In this document: positions 48,161 to 58,763 of the stretch, piece by piece
Layout of the letters: every line of letters starts with the position of its first letter
How positions within the stretch are numbered: the first letter of the stretch is position 1
Origin: Pseudomonas sp. R5-89-07
GTDB lineage: Bacteria > Pseudomonadota > Gammaproteobacteria > Pseudomonadales > Pseudomonadaceae
Length of the DNA: 64,000 nt
Direction of reading: 5' to 3'
NCBI RefSeq assembly: GCF_003851685.1
Contig: NZ_CP027727.1
Coordinates: 4,836,001-4,900,000 of the forward strand
Made by a program: the position numbers and the translations under genes
The notes under the pieces: generated by a model
What the model saw: the letters and a program-made list of their open reading frames with translations, nothing else
Databases searched by the model: none
Told to the model about the DNA's origin: nothing

Positions 48161-49296
48161 AATTTTTCGGCTGCCTGTCGCAGCGTATCCTCGCGTTTGG
48201 CAAAGCACAGGCGCACCAGGCGCTGGCCCTGCGGGGGAGTCTGGTAGAACACCGACACCGGAATACTCGCCACCCCGTGTTCACGGGTCATCCACAGCGA
48301 CATGGCGACGTCATCCAGGTCCGGGCGGATCTGTGAGTAATCCACCAGTTGGAAATAAGTGCCCGTCACCCGAGTGAAATTGAAACGGGACGGTGCGAGC
48401 AGGTCGCAGAACAGGTCGCGCTTGGCCTGATAGAACGCAGGCAGCTCATCGACATGTTGCGGATGCGCGGCCATGAAGTCGGCCAGCGCGAACTGCAACG
48501 GCGTTACGCAGCAGAAATTCACGTATTGGTGCACCTTGCGCAGTTCAGCGGTCAGGGCGGGCGGCGCGACCACATAGCCGGTTTTCCAGCCGGTGACGTG
48601 GTAAGTCTTGCCGAAGGAGCTGATCACGAACGCGCGCTGGTACAGCTCTTCGTGGGCGAGCACGCTGACGTGGGGCACGCCGTCGAACACCAGGTGTTCA
48701 TAGACTTCATCGCTGACCAGGTAGATGTCGCGATCGCGGATCAGTTCGGCCAGTTGGTCCAGCTCGGCGCGGGTGATCAACGCGCCAGTGGGGTTATGCG
48801 GCGTGTTGAGGACGATCATGCGCGTGCGTGGAGAAAGCGCGGCCTTGATCTGCTCAAAGTCCAGCGCGAAGCCTTGCTGGCTCAGTTGCACATGCACACA
48901 ACGGCCCCCGGCCAGCTCGACCGAAGGCTCGTAGCTGTCGTAGCAGGGGTCGAACACGATGACTTCATCGCCCTGGCGAATCACCGCCTGGATCGCGCAG
49001 AAGATGGCGGCGGTCGCGCCGGGGGTGATGGTCACTTCGCTATCGGCGTCGACCTTGGCGCCGTAACTGCGGGCGATCTTGGCCGCCACTTGCTGGCGCA
49101 GCGACGGCAAGCCGGTCATGGGGGAATACTGGTTATGCCCGCTGGCGACATGTTTGCCTACCGCATCGAGCAAACCCTGGGGACCGTTGAAGTCAGGAAA
49201 ACCCTGTGACAGGTTGAGCGCGCCGGTTTCGGCAGCGAGCTGTGACATGGTGGTGAAGATGGTGGTGCCGACATTCGGCAGCTTGCTGGTGATCAT
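48148..49296 (-). CDS. PLP-dependent aminotransferase (methionine/glutamine type, YbdL-like)
   Basis: This 382-residue class I aminotransferase opens I-T-S-K-L-P-N-V-G-T-T-I-F, the pattern of YbdL-like methionine aminotransferases. Visible PLP motifs are N-T-P-H-N-P-T-G near 165-172, S-D-E-V-Y-E at about 196 and the lysine-binding S-S-F-G-K-T-Y-H-V-T-G-W-K at about 228-240. It probably transfers amino groups from glutamine or methionine to 2-oxo acids such as 2-oxo-4-methylthiobutyrate. Its coding end overlaps the omega-amidase start by 13 bases, which supports a glutamine transaminase/omega-amidase pair. Confidence 0.85.
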   Translation of the reverse strand: MITSKLPNVGTTIFTTMSQLAAETGALNLSQGFPDFNGPQGLLDAVGKHVASGHNQYSPMTGLPSLRQQVAAKIARSYGAKVDADSEVTITPGATAAIFCAIQAVIRQGDEVIVFDPCYDSYEPSVELAGGRCVHVQLSQQGFALDFEQIKAALSPRTRMIVLNTPHNPTGALITRAELDQLAELIRDRDIYLVSDEVYEHLVFDGVPHVSVLAHEELYQRAFVISSFGKTYHVTGWKTGYVVAPPALTAELRKVHQYVNFCCVTPLQFALADFMAAHPQHVDELPAFYQAKRDLFCDLLAPSRFNFTRVTGTYFQLVDYSQIRPDLDDVAMSLWMTREHGVASIPVSVFYQTPPQGQRLVRLCFAKREDTLRQAAEKLCVI

Positions 49297-49373
49297 GGGA
49301 GCCCCCTTCGGGTGAGCCCAAGTTTTAAGCTGCAAGCTGCAAGGAGGTCAAGGGGCAAACCGCCAGGCACAAA

Positions 49374-49396
49374 AAAGGGCTCCAAAGGAGCCCTTT
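49374..49396 (-). terminator. Terminator of the der operon
   Basis: AAAGGGCTCC and GGAGCCCTTT form a 10-base stem with a 3-base loop, followed on the minus strand by a T-run. It lies about 35 bases after the der stop codon. Confidence 0.88.
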
Positions 49397-49430
49397 CTTG
49401 CAGCTTGTCGCTTACAACTTGAAGTTGCCG

Positions 49431-50900
49431 CTATTTTTTATCGCGGCGCTTCTTGTCGGCCTTCTTGTGGTGAGTCATCAAACGACGCTTCTTGTTCACC
49501 TGACGGTCAGTCAGTGTGTTCTTGTTGCCTTCGTATGGGTTCTCGCCACCCTTGAACTCGATACGGATCGGCGTACCGACCAGTTTCAGCACACGGCGGT
49601 AGGTGTTTTCCAGGTAGCGCACATAGGACTTGGGCACCTTCTCGATCTGGTTACCGTGGATCACGATAATCGGCGGGTTGGCACCACCCAAGTGGGCGTA
49701 ACGCAGCTTGATGCGGCGGTTGTTGACCATCGGCGGCGCGTGCTCGCCCACCGCGTCTTCCAGGATCTGGGTGAGGCGGTTGGTCGGCCAGCGGGTAACC
49801 GCGGACTTGAACGAGTTCTGTACCGACGCGTAGAGGTTGCCCACGCCAGTGCCGTGCAGTGCCGAGATAAAGTGGATATCGGCGAACTCAACGAAGAACA
49901 GGCGGCGCTGCAGCTCGATCTTGACGAAATCGCGCTCGCTCGGCGTCATGCCGTCCCACTTGTTGATCGCGATCACCAGGGCACGCCCGGCTTCCAGGGC
50001 GAAGCCCAGCAGGTTCAGGTCGTGGTCAACCACGCCTTCGCGGGCGTCCATCACGAAGATCACTACGTTGGCGTCTTTGATCGCCTGCAGGGTTTTCACC
50101 ACGGAGAATTTTTCAACTTCCTCGTGGATCTTGCCGCGCTTGCGCACACCGGCGGTGTCGATCAGCGTGTACTTCTCGTCGTTACGCTCGAACGGGATGT
50201 AGATGCTGTCACGGGTGGTGCCGGGTTCGTCATAGACGATGACCCGGTCTTCACCGAGCATGCGGTTGACCAGGGTCGACTTGCCGACGTTAGGGCGGCC
50301 GATGATGGCGATCTTGATCCCGTCTTTTTCGCTCGGGCCAGGAATGCGCTTGGCTTCCTCGCCTTCGGCGACGATCTCCTCCTCGCCCTCTTCTTCCTCA
50401 TCGTCATCCTTGGGAAAGGTGCTGAGGGCAATTTCCAGCATCTGCGTGATGCCGCGACCGTGGGCACCGGCAACCGGGATCGCATCACCCAGGCCCATCG
50501 GGCTGAATTCGGCACGGGCCGCCTCAGGATCGATGTTATCGATCTTGTTCGCGACCAGGTAGGAACGCTTGTTGCGCTTGCGCAGGTGCTCGCCAATCAT
50601 CTGGTCGGCTGCGGTGTAGCCCGCACGGGCGTCCACCAGGAACAACACGACATCGGCTTCTTCAATGGCCAGCAGCGACTGCTCGGCCATTTTTTCGTCC
50701 ATGCCATGTTCGTCACCGGAGATACCACCGGTGTCGACAATAATGTAGGAGCGCCCTTGCCACTTTGCCTCACCGTATTGGCGATCACGGGTAAGACCGG
50801 ACAAGTCGCCGACGATGGCGTCGCGAGTCCTGGTCAGGCGGTTGAACAAGGTGGACTTGCCGACGTTAGGTCGGCCCACCAGGGCGATTACGGGAACCAT
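49431..50900 (-). CDS. der: Ribosome assembly GTPase Der (EngA)
   Basis: Der is an essential GTPase with two G domains that helps mature the 50S subunit. The 489-residue protein has G1 motifs G-R-P-N-V-G-K-S in both domains (about 9-16 and about 200-207), matching N-K-I-D and N-K-W-D motifs, an acidic linker rich in E-E-E/D between them and a C-terminal KH-like domain with a basic tail ending in [12 protein letters not shown] used the ATG at 50900 giving M-V-P-V-I-A-L-V-G. It is the last gene of the minus-strand housekeeping block. Confidence 0.96.
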   Translation of the reverse strand: MVPVIALVGRPNVGKSTLFNRLTRTRDAIVGDLSGLTRDRQYGEAKWQGRSYIIVDTGGISGDEHGMDEKMAEQSLLAIEEADVVLFLVDARAGYTAADQMIGEHLRKRNKRSYLVANKIDNIDPEAARAEFSPMGLGDAIPVAGAHGRGITQMLEIALSTFPKDDDEEEEGEEEIVAEGEEAKRIPGPSEKDGIKIAIIGRPNVGKSTLVNRMLGEDRVIVYDEPGTTRDSIYIPFERNDEKYTLIDTAGVRKRGKIHEEVEKFSVVKTLQAIKDANVVIFVMDAREGVVDHDLNLLGFALEAGRALVIAINKWDGMTPSERDFVKIELQRRLFFVEFADIHFISALHGTGVGNLYASVQNSFKSAVTRWPTNRLTQILEDAVGEHAPPMVNNRRIKLRYAHLGGANPPIIVIHGNQIEKVPKSYVRYLENTYRRVLKLVGTPIRIEFKGGENPYEGNKNTLTDRQVNKKRRLMTHHKKADKKRRDKK

Positions 50901-50966
50901 GCGGCTCTCCACTTCGTTATTTCAGAAAATACAAAAGCCGCTGCAGGGCAGCGGCTGGTGCTCGAC

Positions 50967-51066
50967 TGTAGGAGCGAGCTTGCTCGCGAAAATTGCAAAG
51001 GCACCGCGTTCATTCAAGCATCACGCGTTATCGTTAACGATTTTCGCGAGCAAGCTCGCTCCTACA
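50967..51066. repeat. REPIN 9, different REP class (GTAGGAGCGAGCTTGCTCGCG type)
   Basis: Two inverted arms reading TGTAGGAGCGAGCTTGCTCG with CGAAAA behind are separated by about 48 bases. This core differs from the other eight elements and is the class widely seen across Pseudomonas. It lies between bamB and der within the operon. Confidence 0.9.
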
Positions 51067-51106
51067 GGTTGAAGCTGCCTTAGGAGTTTAGCCCCAGGCG
51101 TCGTTC

Positions 51107-52258
51107 TTACTTGATGGTCAGGGCTTCCAGCTTGCCGCTGTTGCCATACACATAAAGCATGTTACCCACCACCAGCGGACGCGCACGCAGGCCGTCGCTG
51201 TCGATACGCTCGCGACCTACAAAGCGACCGTCCACCTGGCTCAGCAGGTGCAGGTAGCCTTCGAAGTCACCGACCGCTACGTAGCTGGAGAAGACTTCCG
51301 GTGCCGACAGTTGGCGGCGAGCCAGGGAATCGTTGCTCCACAGCGCAGTGGTGGAACGCTCGTCGACACTTTCAACGGTGCCGGACGCCAGGCTTACGTA
51401 GACGCTGCCAAACCCTTGGGCGACACCGGCGTAGCTGGAAGCATCACGCTGCCAGTTGACCCGACCGCTCTGCAGGTCCAGCGCCGCAACGCGGCCCTGG
51501 TAGGTGGCGACGTAGAGGGTCTCGCCGGACAGCAACAGGCCGCCGTCGATGTCCACCACGCGGTCCAGCTCGGAGCGACCTTGTGGGATTGCCACACGGG
51601 TTTCCCAGGCCGGTACGCCATTCTGGGTATTCAGGGCGACCACTTTACCGGTCGACAGCCCGGCAACGGCCAGATTGTTGGTCACAATCGGACCACTGGT
51701 ACCGCGCAAGGTCAGCACCGCCGGGGTGCTGTCGTACAACCAGCGCTGGTTGCCGGTGGCGGCGTCCAGACCGATCACGCGATCATCCTGGGTCTGCACC
51801 ACGACGATATCGCCGTTGGTGGCAGGCGGTGCGAGGACTTCACTGGTCACGCGAGCGCGCCATTTCTCTTCACCGGTGCTGGAATCCAGGGCCACGACCT
51901 CACCCTTGAGGGTGCCGAGCATGACCATGCCGTAACCCACGCCTACGGCGCCGGAAACTGGCAATTCCAGGTCTTTCTTCCACTTCACGTCACCGTTCAT
52001 GCGATCCATGGAGGTCACGATGCCGGTTACGTCAGCGGCCACAATGTTGTCACCGTCGATTGCCGGTACCAGCATGTTGTAGGTTTCGCCCTGACCGTCA
52101 CCGATGGAGCGGCTCCACTGCTTCTGCAGGACCACTTCTTCCTTGAAGCTGGTCAGCTCCGCAGGCGGCAGTTCTTTTTTACTGTTGCTGCTGCAACCCG
52201 CGGCCAGAACGGCCAGAGCCAGCAATGCTGCATGTTTCCAACGGATCACGTCACGCAT
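51107..52258 (-). CDS. bamB: Outer membrane protein assembly lipoprotein BamB
   Basis: BamB is part of the BAM complex that inserts beta-barrel proteins into the outer membrane. The 383-residue protein has a lipoprotein signal with the lipobox L-A-A-G-C (cysteine at about 21) and an eight-bladed PQQ-type beta-propeller. Blade repeats recur as A-L-D-S-S-T-G-E-E-K-W, G-L-D-A-A-T-G-N-Q-R-W and A-L-D-L-Q-S-G-R-V-N-W. I chose the ATG at 52258, which opens directly into the signal peptide; the first eight bases overlap the end of the yfgM-like gene. Confidence 0.95.
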   Translation of the reverse strand: MRDVIRWKHAALLALAVLAAGCSSNSKKELPPAELTSFKEEVVLQKQWSRSIGDGQGETYNMLVPAIDGDNIVAADVTGIVTSMDRMNGDVKWKKDLELPVSGAVGVGYGMVMLGTLKGEVVALDSSTGEEKWRARVTSEVLAPPATNGDIVVVQTQDDRVIGLDAATGNQRWLYDSTPAVLTLRGTSGPIVTNNLAVAGLSTGKVVALNTQNGVPAWETRVAIPQGRSELDRVVDIDGGLLLSGETLYVATYQGRVAALDLQSGRVNWQRDASSYAGVAQGFGSVYVSLASGTVESVDERSTTALWSNDSLARRQLSAPEVFSSYVAVGDFEGYLHLLSQVDGRFVGRERIDSDGLRARPLVVGNMLYVYGNSGKLEALTIK

Positions 52259-52892
52259 CCCCTTTGGCCAGGTCGTCCAGCTTGATTTGTAAGCCACCGA
52301 CCGCCGCTTCATCAGACAGCGCCGCCTTGGCTTTTTGGTACGCAGCATTGGCTTCGTCGGTACGACCCAATTGGACCAACAGGTCGCCCTTGAGCTCTTC
52401 GCGAGTGGCTACAAATGCCTTGTCAGCATCGCCGTCGAGCAGTTTGAGTGCTTCGTCAGCCTTGTTCTGTGCCGCCAATACCTGTGCCAGGCGCTGACGT
52501 GCGATTTCACCCAGGGTCGGGTTGGTCGGCTTGTCGGCGATGGCCTTGAGCTCGGTGGCTGCATCATCCAGCTTGCCGGTGTCGACCGCGACTTTCGCGA
52601 CGAACAGGCTGCCGTACTGGGCGTAGGTAGTGCCGCCAAATTCGTTCTTCAGCTTGCCGGCCAGGTCTGCCACTTGGGCAGGGTCCGGCTTGCCGTCCGG
52701 CGTCAGGGTAGTTTCCAGCAGTTGCTGATAAACGATCGAGGCGCCCTGGGACTGGTTGGCCTGATACTTGGTCCAGGCTTGCCAGCCGAACACCACCACT
52801 AAAGCCAGCAGGCCGCCAGTAACCAGGGGCTTGCCGTTACGCTGCCACCAGTCCTTGAACTCGGCCAGTTGCTCATCATCAGTACTCGACAC
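52251..52892 (-). CDS. YfgM-family tetratricopeptide membrane protein
   Basis: The 213-residue protein has a short cytoplasmic start, one membrane segment (about 21-40, L-V-T-G-G-L-L-A-L-V-V-V-F-G-W) and a periplasmic helical region with TPR-like repeats (about 45-205). YfgM proteins bind the Sec translocon and the PpiD chaperone and help exported proteins fold. It overlaps bamB by eight bases and follows hisS by 41 bases, so it is part of the same operon. Confidence 0.86.
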   Translation of the reverse strand: MSSTDDEQLAEFKDWWQRNGKPLVTGGLLALVVVFGWQAWTKYQANQSQGASIVYQQLLETTLTPDGKPDPAQVADLAGKLKNEFGGTTYAQYGSLFVAKVAVDTGKLDDAATELKAIADKPTNPTLGEIARQRLAQVLAAQNKADEALKLLDGDADKAFVATREELKGDLLVQLGRTDEANAAYQKAKAALSDEAAVGGLQIKLDDLAKGDA

Positions 52893-52933
52893 CCCAATAC
52901 TCCTTAATCGCTAAATTCGGCTGTTCGACAGCT

Positions 52934-54223
52934 TCAACCCTGCACGACGCAGGTGGCCAGGTGCGCAGCGAGCGCATCAAAGGCAATGTTCTGTTGTTCG
53001 CCCTGGCCACGCAGGGGTTTGAAACCTATCACTTGCTGGGCCAGTTCGTCATCGCCGAGGATCAGCGCATACAACGCGCCGCTCTTGTCGGCCTTCTTGA
53101 ACTGGCTCTTGAAGCTCCCCGCACCGGCATTGATCTGCAGGCGCAGGTTCGGCAGCTGGTCACGCACTTTTTCGCTCAGGGCCAAGGCAGCCAGTTCGGC
53201 GGCCTCGCCAAACGCGCAAAGATACACGTCCACTTGGCGGGAAATCTCTTGCGGCACCTGCTCCAGGGTTTCCAGCAGCAGGATCAGCCGCTCAATGCCC
53301 ATGGCGAAACCCACGCCCGCAGTGGGCTTGCCGCCCATCTGCTCGACCAGGCCATCGTAACGGCCACCGGCACACACGGTGCCCTGGGCGCCGAGTTTGT
53401 CGGTGACCCATTCGAACACGGTCTTGCTGTAGTAATCGAGGCCGCGCACCAGCTTGGGGTTGATCACGTACGGAATACCCGCTGCATCCAGACGAGCCTT
53501 GAGGCCCTCGAAGTGCGTGCGGGATTCGTCGTCCAGGTAGTCGGCCATTTTCGGCGCGTCGACCAGTATGGCCTGGGTGTCGGCGTTCTTGGTATCCAGC
53601 ACGCGAAGCGGGTTGGTCTTCAGGCGGCGCTGGCTGTCTTCGTCCAGTTTGTCCAGGTGGGCAGACAGGTACTCGACCAGGGCGACCCGGTAGCGGCCAC
53701 GGGACTCGCTGGTGCCCAGGCTGTTGAGTTCGAGCTTGACCGCGTCACGGATGCCCAGCTCGCCCCACAGGCGCCAGGTCAGCACGATCAGCTCGGCGTC
53801 AATGTCCGGCCCGTCCAGGTTAAAGACTTCGCAACCGATCTGGTGGAACTGGCGATAACGACCTTTCTGCGGCCGCTCGTGGCGAAACATCGGGCCGATG
53901 TACCACAGCTTCTGGGTCTGGCCGCCACCGGTGATGCCATGCTCCAGCACAGCGCGAACGCACGCCGCGGTACCTTCCGGACGCAGGGTCAGGGAGTCGC
54001 CGTTACGGTCTTCAAAAGTGTACATTTCTTTTTCGACGATGTCGGTCACTTCACCGATGGAGCGTTTGAACAGCTCGGTGAACTCGACGATTGGCATGCG
54101 AATCTGCTTGTAACCGTAGTTATCCAGCAGGCGCGCGACAGTGCTCTCGAAGTAACGCCACAGTGGCGTCTGCTCCGGCAGGATGTCGTTCATGCCACGA
54201 ATGGCTTGCAGAGACTTGCTCAC
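52934..54223 (-). CDS. hisS: Histidyl-tRNA synthetase
   Basis: HisS charges tRNA(His). The 429-residue class II synthetase starts [15 protein letters not shown]. Motif 2 is [14 protein letters not shown] at about 112-126, and the histidine-specific motif L-V-R-G-L-D-Y-Y is at about 258-265. The C-terminal anticodon-binding domain spans about 330-425. It lies 23 bases after the ispG stop in the same direction. Confidence 0.96.
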   Translation of the reverse strand: MSKSLQAIRGMNDILPEQTPLWRYFESTVARLLDNYGYKQIRMPIVEFTELFKRSIGEVTDIVEKEMYTFEDRNGDSLTLRPEGTAACVRAVLEHGITGGGQTQKLWYIGPMFRHERPQKGRYRQFHQIGCEVFNLDGPDIDAELIVLTWRLWGELGIRDAVKLELNSLGTSESRGRYRVALVEYLSAHLDKLDEDSQRRLKTNPLRVLDTKNADTQAILVDAPKMADYLDDESRTHFEGLKARLDAAGIPYVINPKLVRGLDYYSKTVFEWVTDKLGAQGTVCAGGRYDGLVEQMGGKPTAGVGFAMGIERLILLLETLEQVPQEISRQVDVYLCAFGEAAELAALALSEKVRDQLPNLRLQINAGAGSFKSQFKKADKSGALYALILGDDELAQQVIGFKPLRGQGEQQNIAFDALAAHLATCVVQG

Positions 54224-54246
54224 ATCAAATCCTTAAATTCGTTCAA

Positions 54247-55356
54247 TCAGCCGCGAGCGATCAGCGCTGCGTCAGCGGCGACCTTTTCGGCCGCTTTCTC
54301 GCGGATCAGCTTTTCCAGCTCATCCACCAGATTGTCATTCGTCAATTTCTGCGACGGCTTGCCGTCGATGTAAATCAGGTTCGGGGTGCCGCCGGTCAAG
54401 CCCACATGCGCCTCTTTGGCCTCGCCCGGGCCGTTGACCACGCAACCGATCACCGCCACATCCAGCGGCACCAGCAGGTCTTCCAGGCGCAACTCCAGGT
54501 CGTTCATGGTTTTCACCACGTCGAAGTTCTGCCGCGAACAGCTCGGGCAGGCAATGAAGTTGATGCCACGGGAACGCAAACGCAGGGATTTGAGAATGTC
54601 GTAGCCGACCTTCACTTCCTCTACGGGGTCTGCCGCCAGGGAGATGCGGATGGTATCGCCAATCCCTTCGGCGAGCAGCATACCGAGACCCACCGCAGAT
54701 TTCACTGTGCCTGAGCGTAAACCGCCCGCTTCAGTGATACCCAGGTGCAGTGGCTGCACGATTTCCTTGGCCAGCAGGCGGTAGGCTTCTACGGCCATGA
54801 ACACGTCGGAAGCCTTTACGCTGACCTTGAAGTCCTGGAAATTCAGGCGTTCCAGGTGTTCAACGTGGCGCAGTGCCGACTCGACCAGCGCCGCCGGGGT
54901 AGGCTCGCCGTATTTCTTTTGCAGGTCTTTTTCCAGCGAGCCGGCGTTGACGCCGATGCGGATCGGAATCCCGCGATCACGGGCCGCATCGACCACAGCG
55001 CGCACACGGTCTTCGCGACCGATGTTGCCCGGGTTGATGCGCAGGCAGTCCACACCCAGTTCGGCTACGCGCAACGCAATCTTGTAGTCGAAGTGAATGT
55101 CGGCAACCAGGGGCACCTTGACCAATTGCTTGATACGGCCGAACGCTTCGGCAGCGTCCATGTCCGGTACGGAAACCCGCACGATGTCCACGCCGGCCGC
55201 TTCCAGACGGTTGATCTGGGCGACGGTGGCGGCCACGTCATTGGTGTCGCTGTTGGTCATGCTCTGCACCGCGATGGGGGCATCGCCGCCCACCGGCACC
55301 GAGCCGACCCAGATCTTGCGCGATACGCGACGTTTGATTGGAGATTCGCCGTGCAT
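54247..55356 (-). CDS. ispG: 4-hydroxy-3-methylbut-2-enyl diphosphate synthase IspG (GcpE)
   Basis: IspG carries out the next-to-last step of the MEP isoprenoid pathway with a 4Fe-4S cluster. The 369-residue protein has a TIM-barrel (M-T-N-S-D-T-N-D-V at about 32) and a C-terminal cluster domain with C-P-S-C near 268-271 and [10 protein letters not shown] at about 302-311. It starts two bases after the stop of the RodZ-like gene. The downstream isc genes supply its cluster type, but they form another unit. Confidence 0.96.
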   Translation of the reverse strand: MHGESPIKRRVSRKIWVGSVPVGGDAPIAVQSMTNSDTNDVAATVAQINRLEAAGVDIVRVSVPDMDAAEAFGRIKQLVKVPLVADIHFDYKIALRVAELGVDCLRINPGNIGREDRVRAVVDAARDRGIPIRIGVNAGSLEKDLQKKYGEPTPAALVESALRHVEHLERLNFQDFKVSVKASDVFMAVEAYRLLAKEIVQPLHLGITEAGGLRSGTVKSAVGLGMLLAEGIGDTIRISLAADPVEEVKVGYDILKSLRLRSRGINFIACPSCSRQNFDVVKTMNDLELRLEDLLVPLDVAVIGCVVNGPGEAKEAHVGLTGGTPNLIYIDGKPSQKLTNDNLVDELEKLIREKAAEKVAADAALIARG

Positions 55357-55358
55357 GA

Positions 55359-56333
55359 CTATTGTCCCAACTTGAGGCGAGCTGTCTCGCCACTGGTGAA
55401 CGGCGCCACGTCCACAGGCTGGCCGTTGTAGACCACTTGCGCGCCACGGGCGAAGCCCAGACGCAGCGTCAAAGGAGGCTTGCCGCCCTGGTCCAGAGTA
55501 TCTCCCTTACGCTTGAGACCGCTAAACAGCACTTTGCCATTGCCATCGGTGACTTGCGTCCAGCAGTCAGCGACGAAGGTGATCTGTACGCGCCCGTCAC
55601 CGGCGATCAACGCTGGGGTGGTGGGCGGCGAAATGGCTGGCGCAGTCGGCGCCGGAGCCTGTGCAGAGGCAGCCGGTGCTGGCGCGGCAGGTGCTGCCGG
55701 AACCGGAGCCGGTGTTGTTGCAGCCGCAGTCGCCGCTGGTGCGCTGCCGGTGTCTGGAGCAGGTTGCTCGACGCTGGCCGGCGCTTCTGGCGCGGCCTGC
55801 CCTTCGGCGACCGCCTGGTCTTCCGGCTCATCCAGTGGATGAATCTGGGTGGTGCCGTCGGCGCTTTCGACTTCGACGTGCTCCAGGGCGTTGCTGGTCA
55901 GGTCTTTGTTGCGCTGGGTGGTCTGGTCCTGCCACCAGACGAAGCCGCCGCCGACCACCGCAATCAACAGCAAAAGGCTGACGATGCGCAAGATCGTGTG
56001 GGAAACCCGAGTAGGTTCTTCGATACGCCCGAGGCCATGGACATTGCTGCCCTGGGAGTCGGTGCCGGTGAACTCGTCGAACGCCTGGACCAGCACGGTC
56101 TGGTCGATCCCCAGCAATTTGGCATAGGCACGGATATAACCGCGGGCAAAGGTATGCCCAGGCAGCTTGTCGAACGCGCCAGCCTCCAGGTTGGCCAGGG
56201 AGGTGGTGGTCAGATTGAGCTTGAGGGCCACTTCCGCCAGCGACCAACCATTGCTTTCGCGGGCCTGACGCAAGGTCTCGCCTGGGTTGACGCGATTAGC
56301 TGCTACAACTTCCGGGTGCGCGGCTTTCATCAT
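55359..56333 (-). CDS. rodZ: RodZ-like cytoskeletal/HTH membrane protein
   Basis: The 324-residue protein has an N-terminal Xre-type helix-turn-helix (about 18-85, [16 protein letters not shown]), one membrane helix (about 112-130, [13 protein letters not shown]), a long alanine/proline-rich periplasmic linker (about 165-245) and a C-terminal DUF4115 domain. RodZ links MreB filaments to the cell-wall machinery and sets rod shape. It begins with overlapping Met codons; the ATG at 56333 overlaps the pilW stop by four bases, so translation is probably coupled. Confidence 0.88.
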   Translation of the reverse strand: MMKAAHPEVVAANRVNPGETLRQARESNGWSLAEVALKLNLTTTSLANLEAGAFDKLPGHTFARGYIRAYAKLLGIDQTVLVQAFDEFTGTDSQGSNVHGLGRIEEPTRVSHTILRIVSLLLLIAVVGGGFVWWQDQTTQRNKDLTSNALEHVEVESADGTTQIHPLDEPEDQAVAEGQAAPEAPASVEQPAPDTGSAPAATAAATTPAPVPAAPAAPAPAASAQAPAPTAPAISPPTTPALIAGDGRVQITFVADCWTQVTDGNGKVLFSGLKRKGDTLDQGGKPPLTLRLGFARGAQVVYNGQPVDVAPFTSGETARLKLGQ

Positions 56334-57088
56334 TGCTCCGACAGGTATTGCTGATATTCCGGCGTACCGGGATAGAGTCGTTCGAGTTGCTGGCCAAAAC
56401 GTGCGGCTGTGGCCGGTTCTTCATGAACCGTCGCCAGGCGCACACCAAGTAACAGACTACGTGCATTGTGCCCGCTGAGCTGGCTGAAACGCTCGTAATA
56501 GTCACGTGCCGGCACATAATGCCTATCTTCGTAAGACAACTCAGCCATTTCAAGCAAAGCGCGTGGCTGGCGAGCGTTCAGGAGCAGGGCTTTTTCCAGC
56601 TGCTGGCGCGCAAGCTCGCGTTGGCCCAGGTGGATCGAAGCCACCCCCAGGTTCTCGAACACGCGCGAACGCTCAGGATATAGGGTATCGGTACTGGCCT
56701 GCTGGAAATAACCGGCCGCCTGTTCATAACGTTTCTGCTCGAACAGGAAACTGCCGTAGTTGTTCAACAAGCGCGCGTCACCAGGACGGGACGCCAGCGC
56801 CTTGATGAAATACCCATCAGCCAACTCGGGCTCGGCCTGGGCCTTGAACACCAACGCCAGCGCGGCATTGGCATCAGCATCGTCGGCATCCAGCTCCAGG
56901 GCTTTCTTCAATGGCACCTTGGCCTGCTCGCTCATGCCTTGTTGCAGATAGCCCAGGCCCAGTTGCACATACGCCACTCGCGCCGCTTCACGACCCTTGC
57001 CGGTTTGCAACGGGCTCTCGTGGCCCGATGAAACACAACCGGTCGCCAGACCGGTAACAAGCAACAGCAGCGCAAGGCGCAAGGGCAT
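56330..57088 (-). CDS. pilW: Type IV pilus biogenesis/stability lipoprotein PilW (PilF)
   Basis: PilW/PilF is an outer-membrane lipoprotein needed to assemble the PilQ secretin of type IV pili. The 252-residue protein has a lipobox (V-T-G-L-A-T-G-C, cysteine at about 18) and six or so TPR repeats (A-Y-V-Q-L-G-L-G-Y-L-Q-Q-G-M and similar). It lies 12 bases after rlmN and overlaps the RodZ-like gene. No other pilus gene is in the window, as is usual for this locus. Confidence 0.92.
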   Translation of the reverse strand: MPLRLALLLLVTGLATGCVSSGHESPLQTGKGREAARVAYVQLGLGYLQQGMSEQAKVPLKKALELDADDADANAALALVFKAQAEPELADGYFIKALASRPGDARLLNNYGSFLFEQKRYEQAAGYFQQASTDTLYPERSRVFENLGVASIHLGQRELARQQLEKALLLNARQPRALLEMAELSYEDRHYVPARDYYERFSQLSGHNARSLLLGVRLATVHEEPATAARFGQQLERLYPGTPEYQQYLSEQ

Positions 57089-57100
57089 AGAGGTCCTCTC

Positions 57101-58249
57101 TCAGGTTCGGTTTGCAGCGCTTTGCGGTGCATCGTCGGCGGCGCTCAATTCACGCACGGCGATGTAGCGCTCACTGCGACGGGTGCGATCCAGCACCTGC
57201 CCTACCAATTGGCCACAGGCGGCGTCGATGTCTTCGCCGCGGGTGGTGCGGACGGTGACGTTGTAGCCGGCCTGGTGCAGTTGATCCTGGAAACGGCGGA
57301 TGGCGTTGTTGCTCGGCCGCTCGTAGCCAGAATGCGGAAACGGGTTGAACGGAATCAGGTTGATCTTGCATGGGGTGTTCTTGAGCAGCTCGATCATCTC
57401 CACGGCATGCTCGACCTTGTCGTTGATGTCCTTGAGCATGGTGTACTCGATGGTCAGCACGCGCTTCTCACCCAGGGTAGCCATATAACGCTGGCAGGAT
57501 TCGAGCAGCATCTTAAGCGGATACTTCTTGTTGATTGGCACCAATTGGTTACGCAATGCGTCATTAGGTGCGTGCAGCGACAACGCCAGGGAAACGTCGA
57601 TGTGCTTGGCCAGCTCATCGATCATCGGCACCACGCCGGAGGTCGACAGGGTCACACGGCGCTTGGAGATGCCGTAGCCCAGGTCGTCCATCATCAGGTG
57701 CATGGCCGCAATCACGTTGTCGAAGTTCAGCAGCGGCTCACCCATGCCCATCATCACCACGTTGGTGATGGCACGGTCGACGGTCGCCGGGACGCTGCCA
57801 AAGGATTTGTTGGCAATCCACACCTGGCCGATGACTTCGGCGGCGGTGAGGTTGCTATTGAAGCCTTGCTTGCCGGTGGAGCAGAAACTGCAGTCCAGGG
57901 CACAGCCTGCCTGGGACGAAACGCACAAGGTGCCGCGCTTGCCCTGGGGAATGTACACGGTCTCGACGCAGCTGCCGGACGCCACGCGCACCACCCACTT
58001 ACGGGTGCCGTCGCTGGAGATGTCCTCGCTGACCACTTCGGGACCACGGACCTCAGCAATGGCCTTGAGCTTGTCGCGCAGGGCCTTGCTGACGTTCGTC
58101 ATGGCGTCGAAATCGTCGACGCCAAAGTGGTGAATCCACTTCATTACCTGACCGGCACGGAAACGCTTCTCCCCGATTGAGTCGAAGAATTTCTCCATTT
58201 CCAGCTGAGTCAGACCCAGCAGGTTGGTTTTAACAGTCGATGTCGTCAT
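57101..58249 (-). CDS. rlmN: Dual-specificity RNA methyltransferase RlmN
   Basis: RlmN methylates C2 of A2503 in 23S rRNA and A37 in some tRNAs. The 382-residue radical SAM enzyme has the cluster motif C-A-L-D-C-S-F-C at about 115-122. The N-terminal accessory domain shows E-K-R-F-R-A-G-Q, and the C-terminal catalytic cysteine is in D-A-A-C-G-Q-L (about 354). It follows ndk by 29 bases and leads the pilW-rodZ-ispG block. Confidence 0.95.
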   Translation of the reverse strand: MTTSTVKTNLLGLTQLEMEKFFDSIGEKRFRAGQVMKWIHHFGVDDFDAMTNVSKALRDKLKAIAEVRGPEVVSEDISSDGTRKWVVRVASGSCVETVYIPQGKRGTLCVSSQAGCALDCSFCSTGKQGFNSNLTAAEVIGQVWIANKSFGSVPATVDRAITNVVMMGMGEPLLNFDNVIAAMHLMMDDLGYGISKRRVTLSTSGVVPMIDELAKHIDVSLALSLHAPNDALRNQLVPINKKYPLKMLLESCQRYMATLGEKRVLTIEYTMLKDINDKVEHAVEMIELLKNTPCKINLIPFNPFPHSGYERPSNNAIRRFQDQLHQAGYNVTVRTTRGEDIDAACGQLVGQVLDRTRRSERYIAVRELSAADDAPQSAANRT

Positions 58250-58278
58250 GGATTCACCCTCACTCTTTAAGCCGATGC

Positions 58279-58704
58279 TTAGCGAGCGGTTACTTCAGTA
58301 GCGGCGAAGAAGTACGAAATTTCGCGAGCAGCAGCGGCTTCGGAGTCCGAACCGTGTACAGCGTTGGCGTCGATGGATTCAGCGAAGTCAGCACGGATGG
58401 TGCCGGCAGCCGCTTCTTTAGGGTTGGTAGCACCCATCAGCTCACGGTTCAGAGCGATAGCGTTCTCGCCTTCCAGAACCTGAACAACAACAGGGCCGGA
58501 GATCATGAAGGCAACCAGGTCGCCGAAGAAGCCACGAGCGCTGTGCTCAGCGTAGAAGCCTTCAGCTTCAGCCTTGGACAGTTGCTTGAGTTTCGAAGCT
58601 ACAACCTTCAGGCCGGCTTTTTCGAAACGAGTGGTGATCTCGCCGATGACGTTTTTTGCAACAGCGTCAGGCTTGATGATGGAGAAAGTACGTTGAACAG
58701 CCAT
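58279..58704 (-). CDS. ndk: Nucleoside diphosphate kinase
   Basis: Ndk balances nucleoside triphosphate pools by moving the gamma phosphate through a histidine. The 141-residue protein opens [15 protein letters not shown] and has the catalytic histidine in N-A-V-H-G-S-D-S at about 117. It is preceded by a stem whose loop contains a TATAAT box in the right orientation. Confidence 0.97.
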   Translation of the reverse strand: MAVQRTFSIIKPDAVAKNVIGEITTRFEKAGLKVVASKLKQLSKAEAEGFYAEHSARGFFGDLVAFMISGPVVVQVLEGENAIALNRELMGATNPKEAAAGTIRADFAESIDANAVHGSDSEAAAAREISYFFAATEVTAR

Positions 58705-58740
58705 GGTGTAACTCCAGAAACGGTAATTTACGAAAAATTA

Positions 58741-58763
58741 AACCCGCGAATTATACGCGGGTT
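58741..58763 (-). terminator. Terminator of the isc operon, overlapping an ndk -10 box
   Basis: AACCCGCG (58741-58748) and CGCGGGTT (58756-58763) form a perfect 8-base stem with a 7-base loop, about 35 bases after the iscX stop; TTTAATTTTT follows on the minus strand. The loop spells TATAAT (58755-58750) on the minus strand, a perfect -10 for ndk with TTAGGC 18 bases ahead. Confidence 0.7.
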
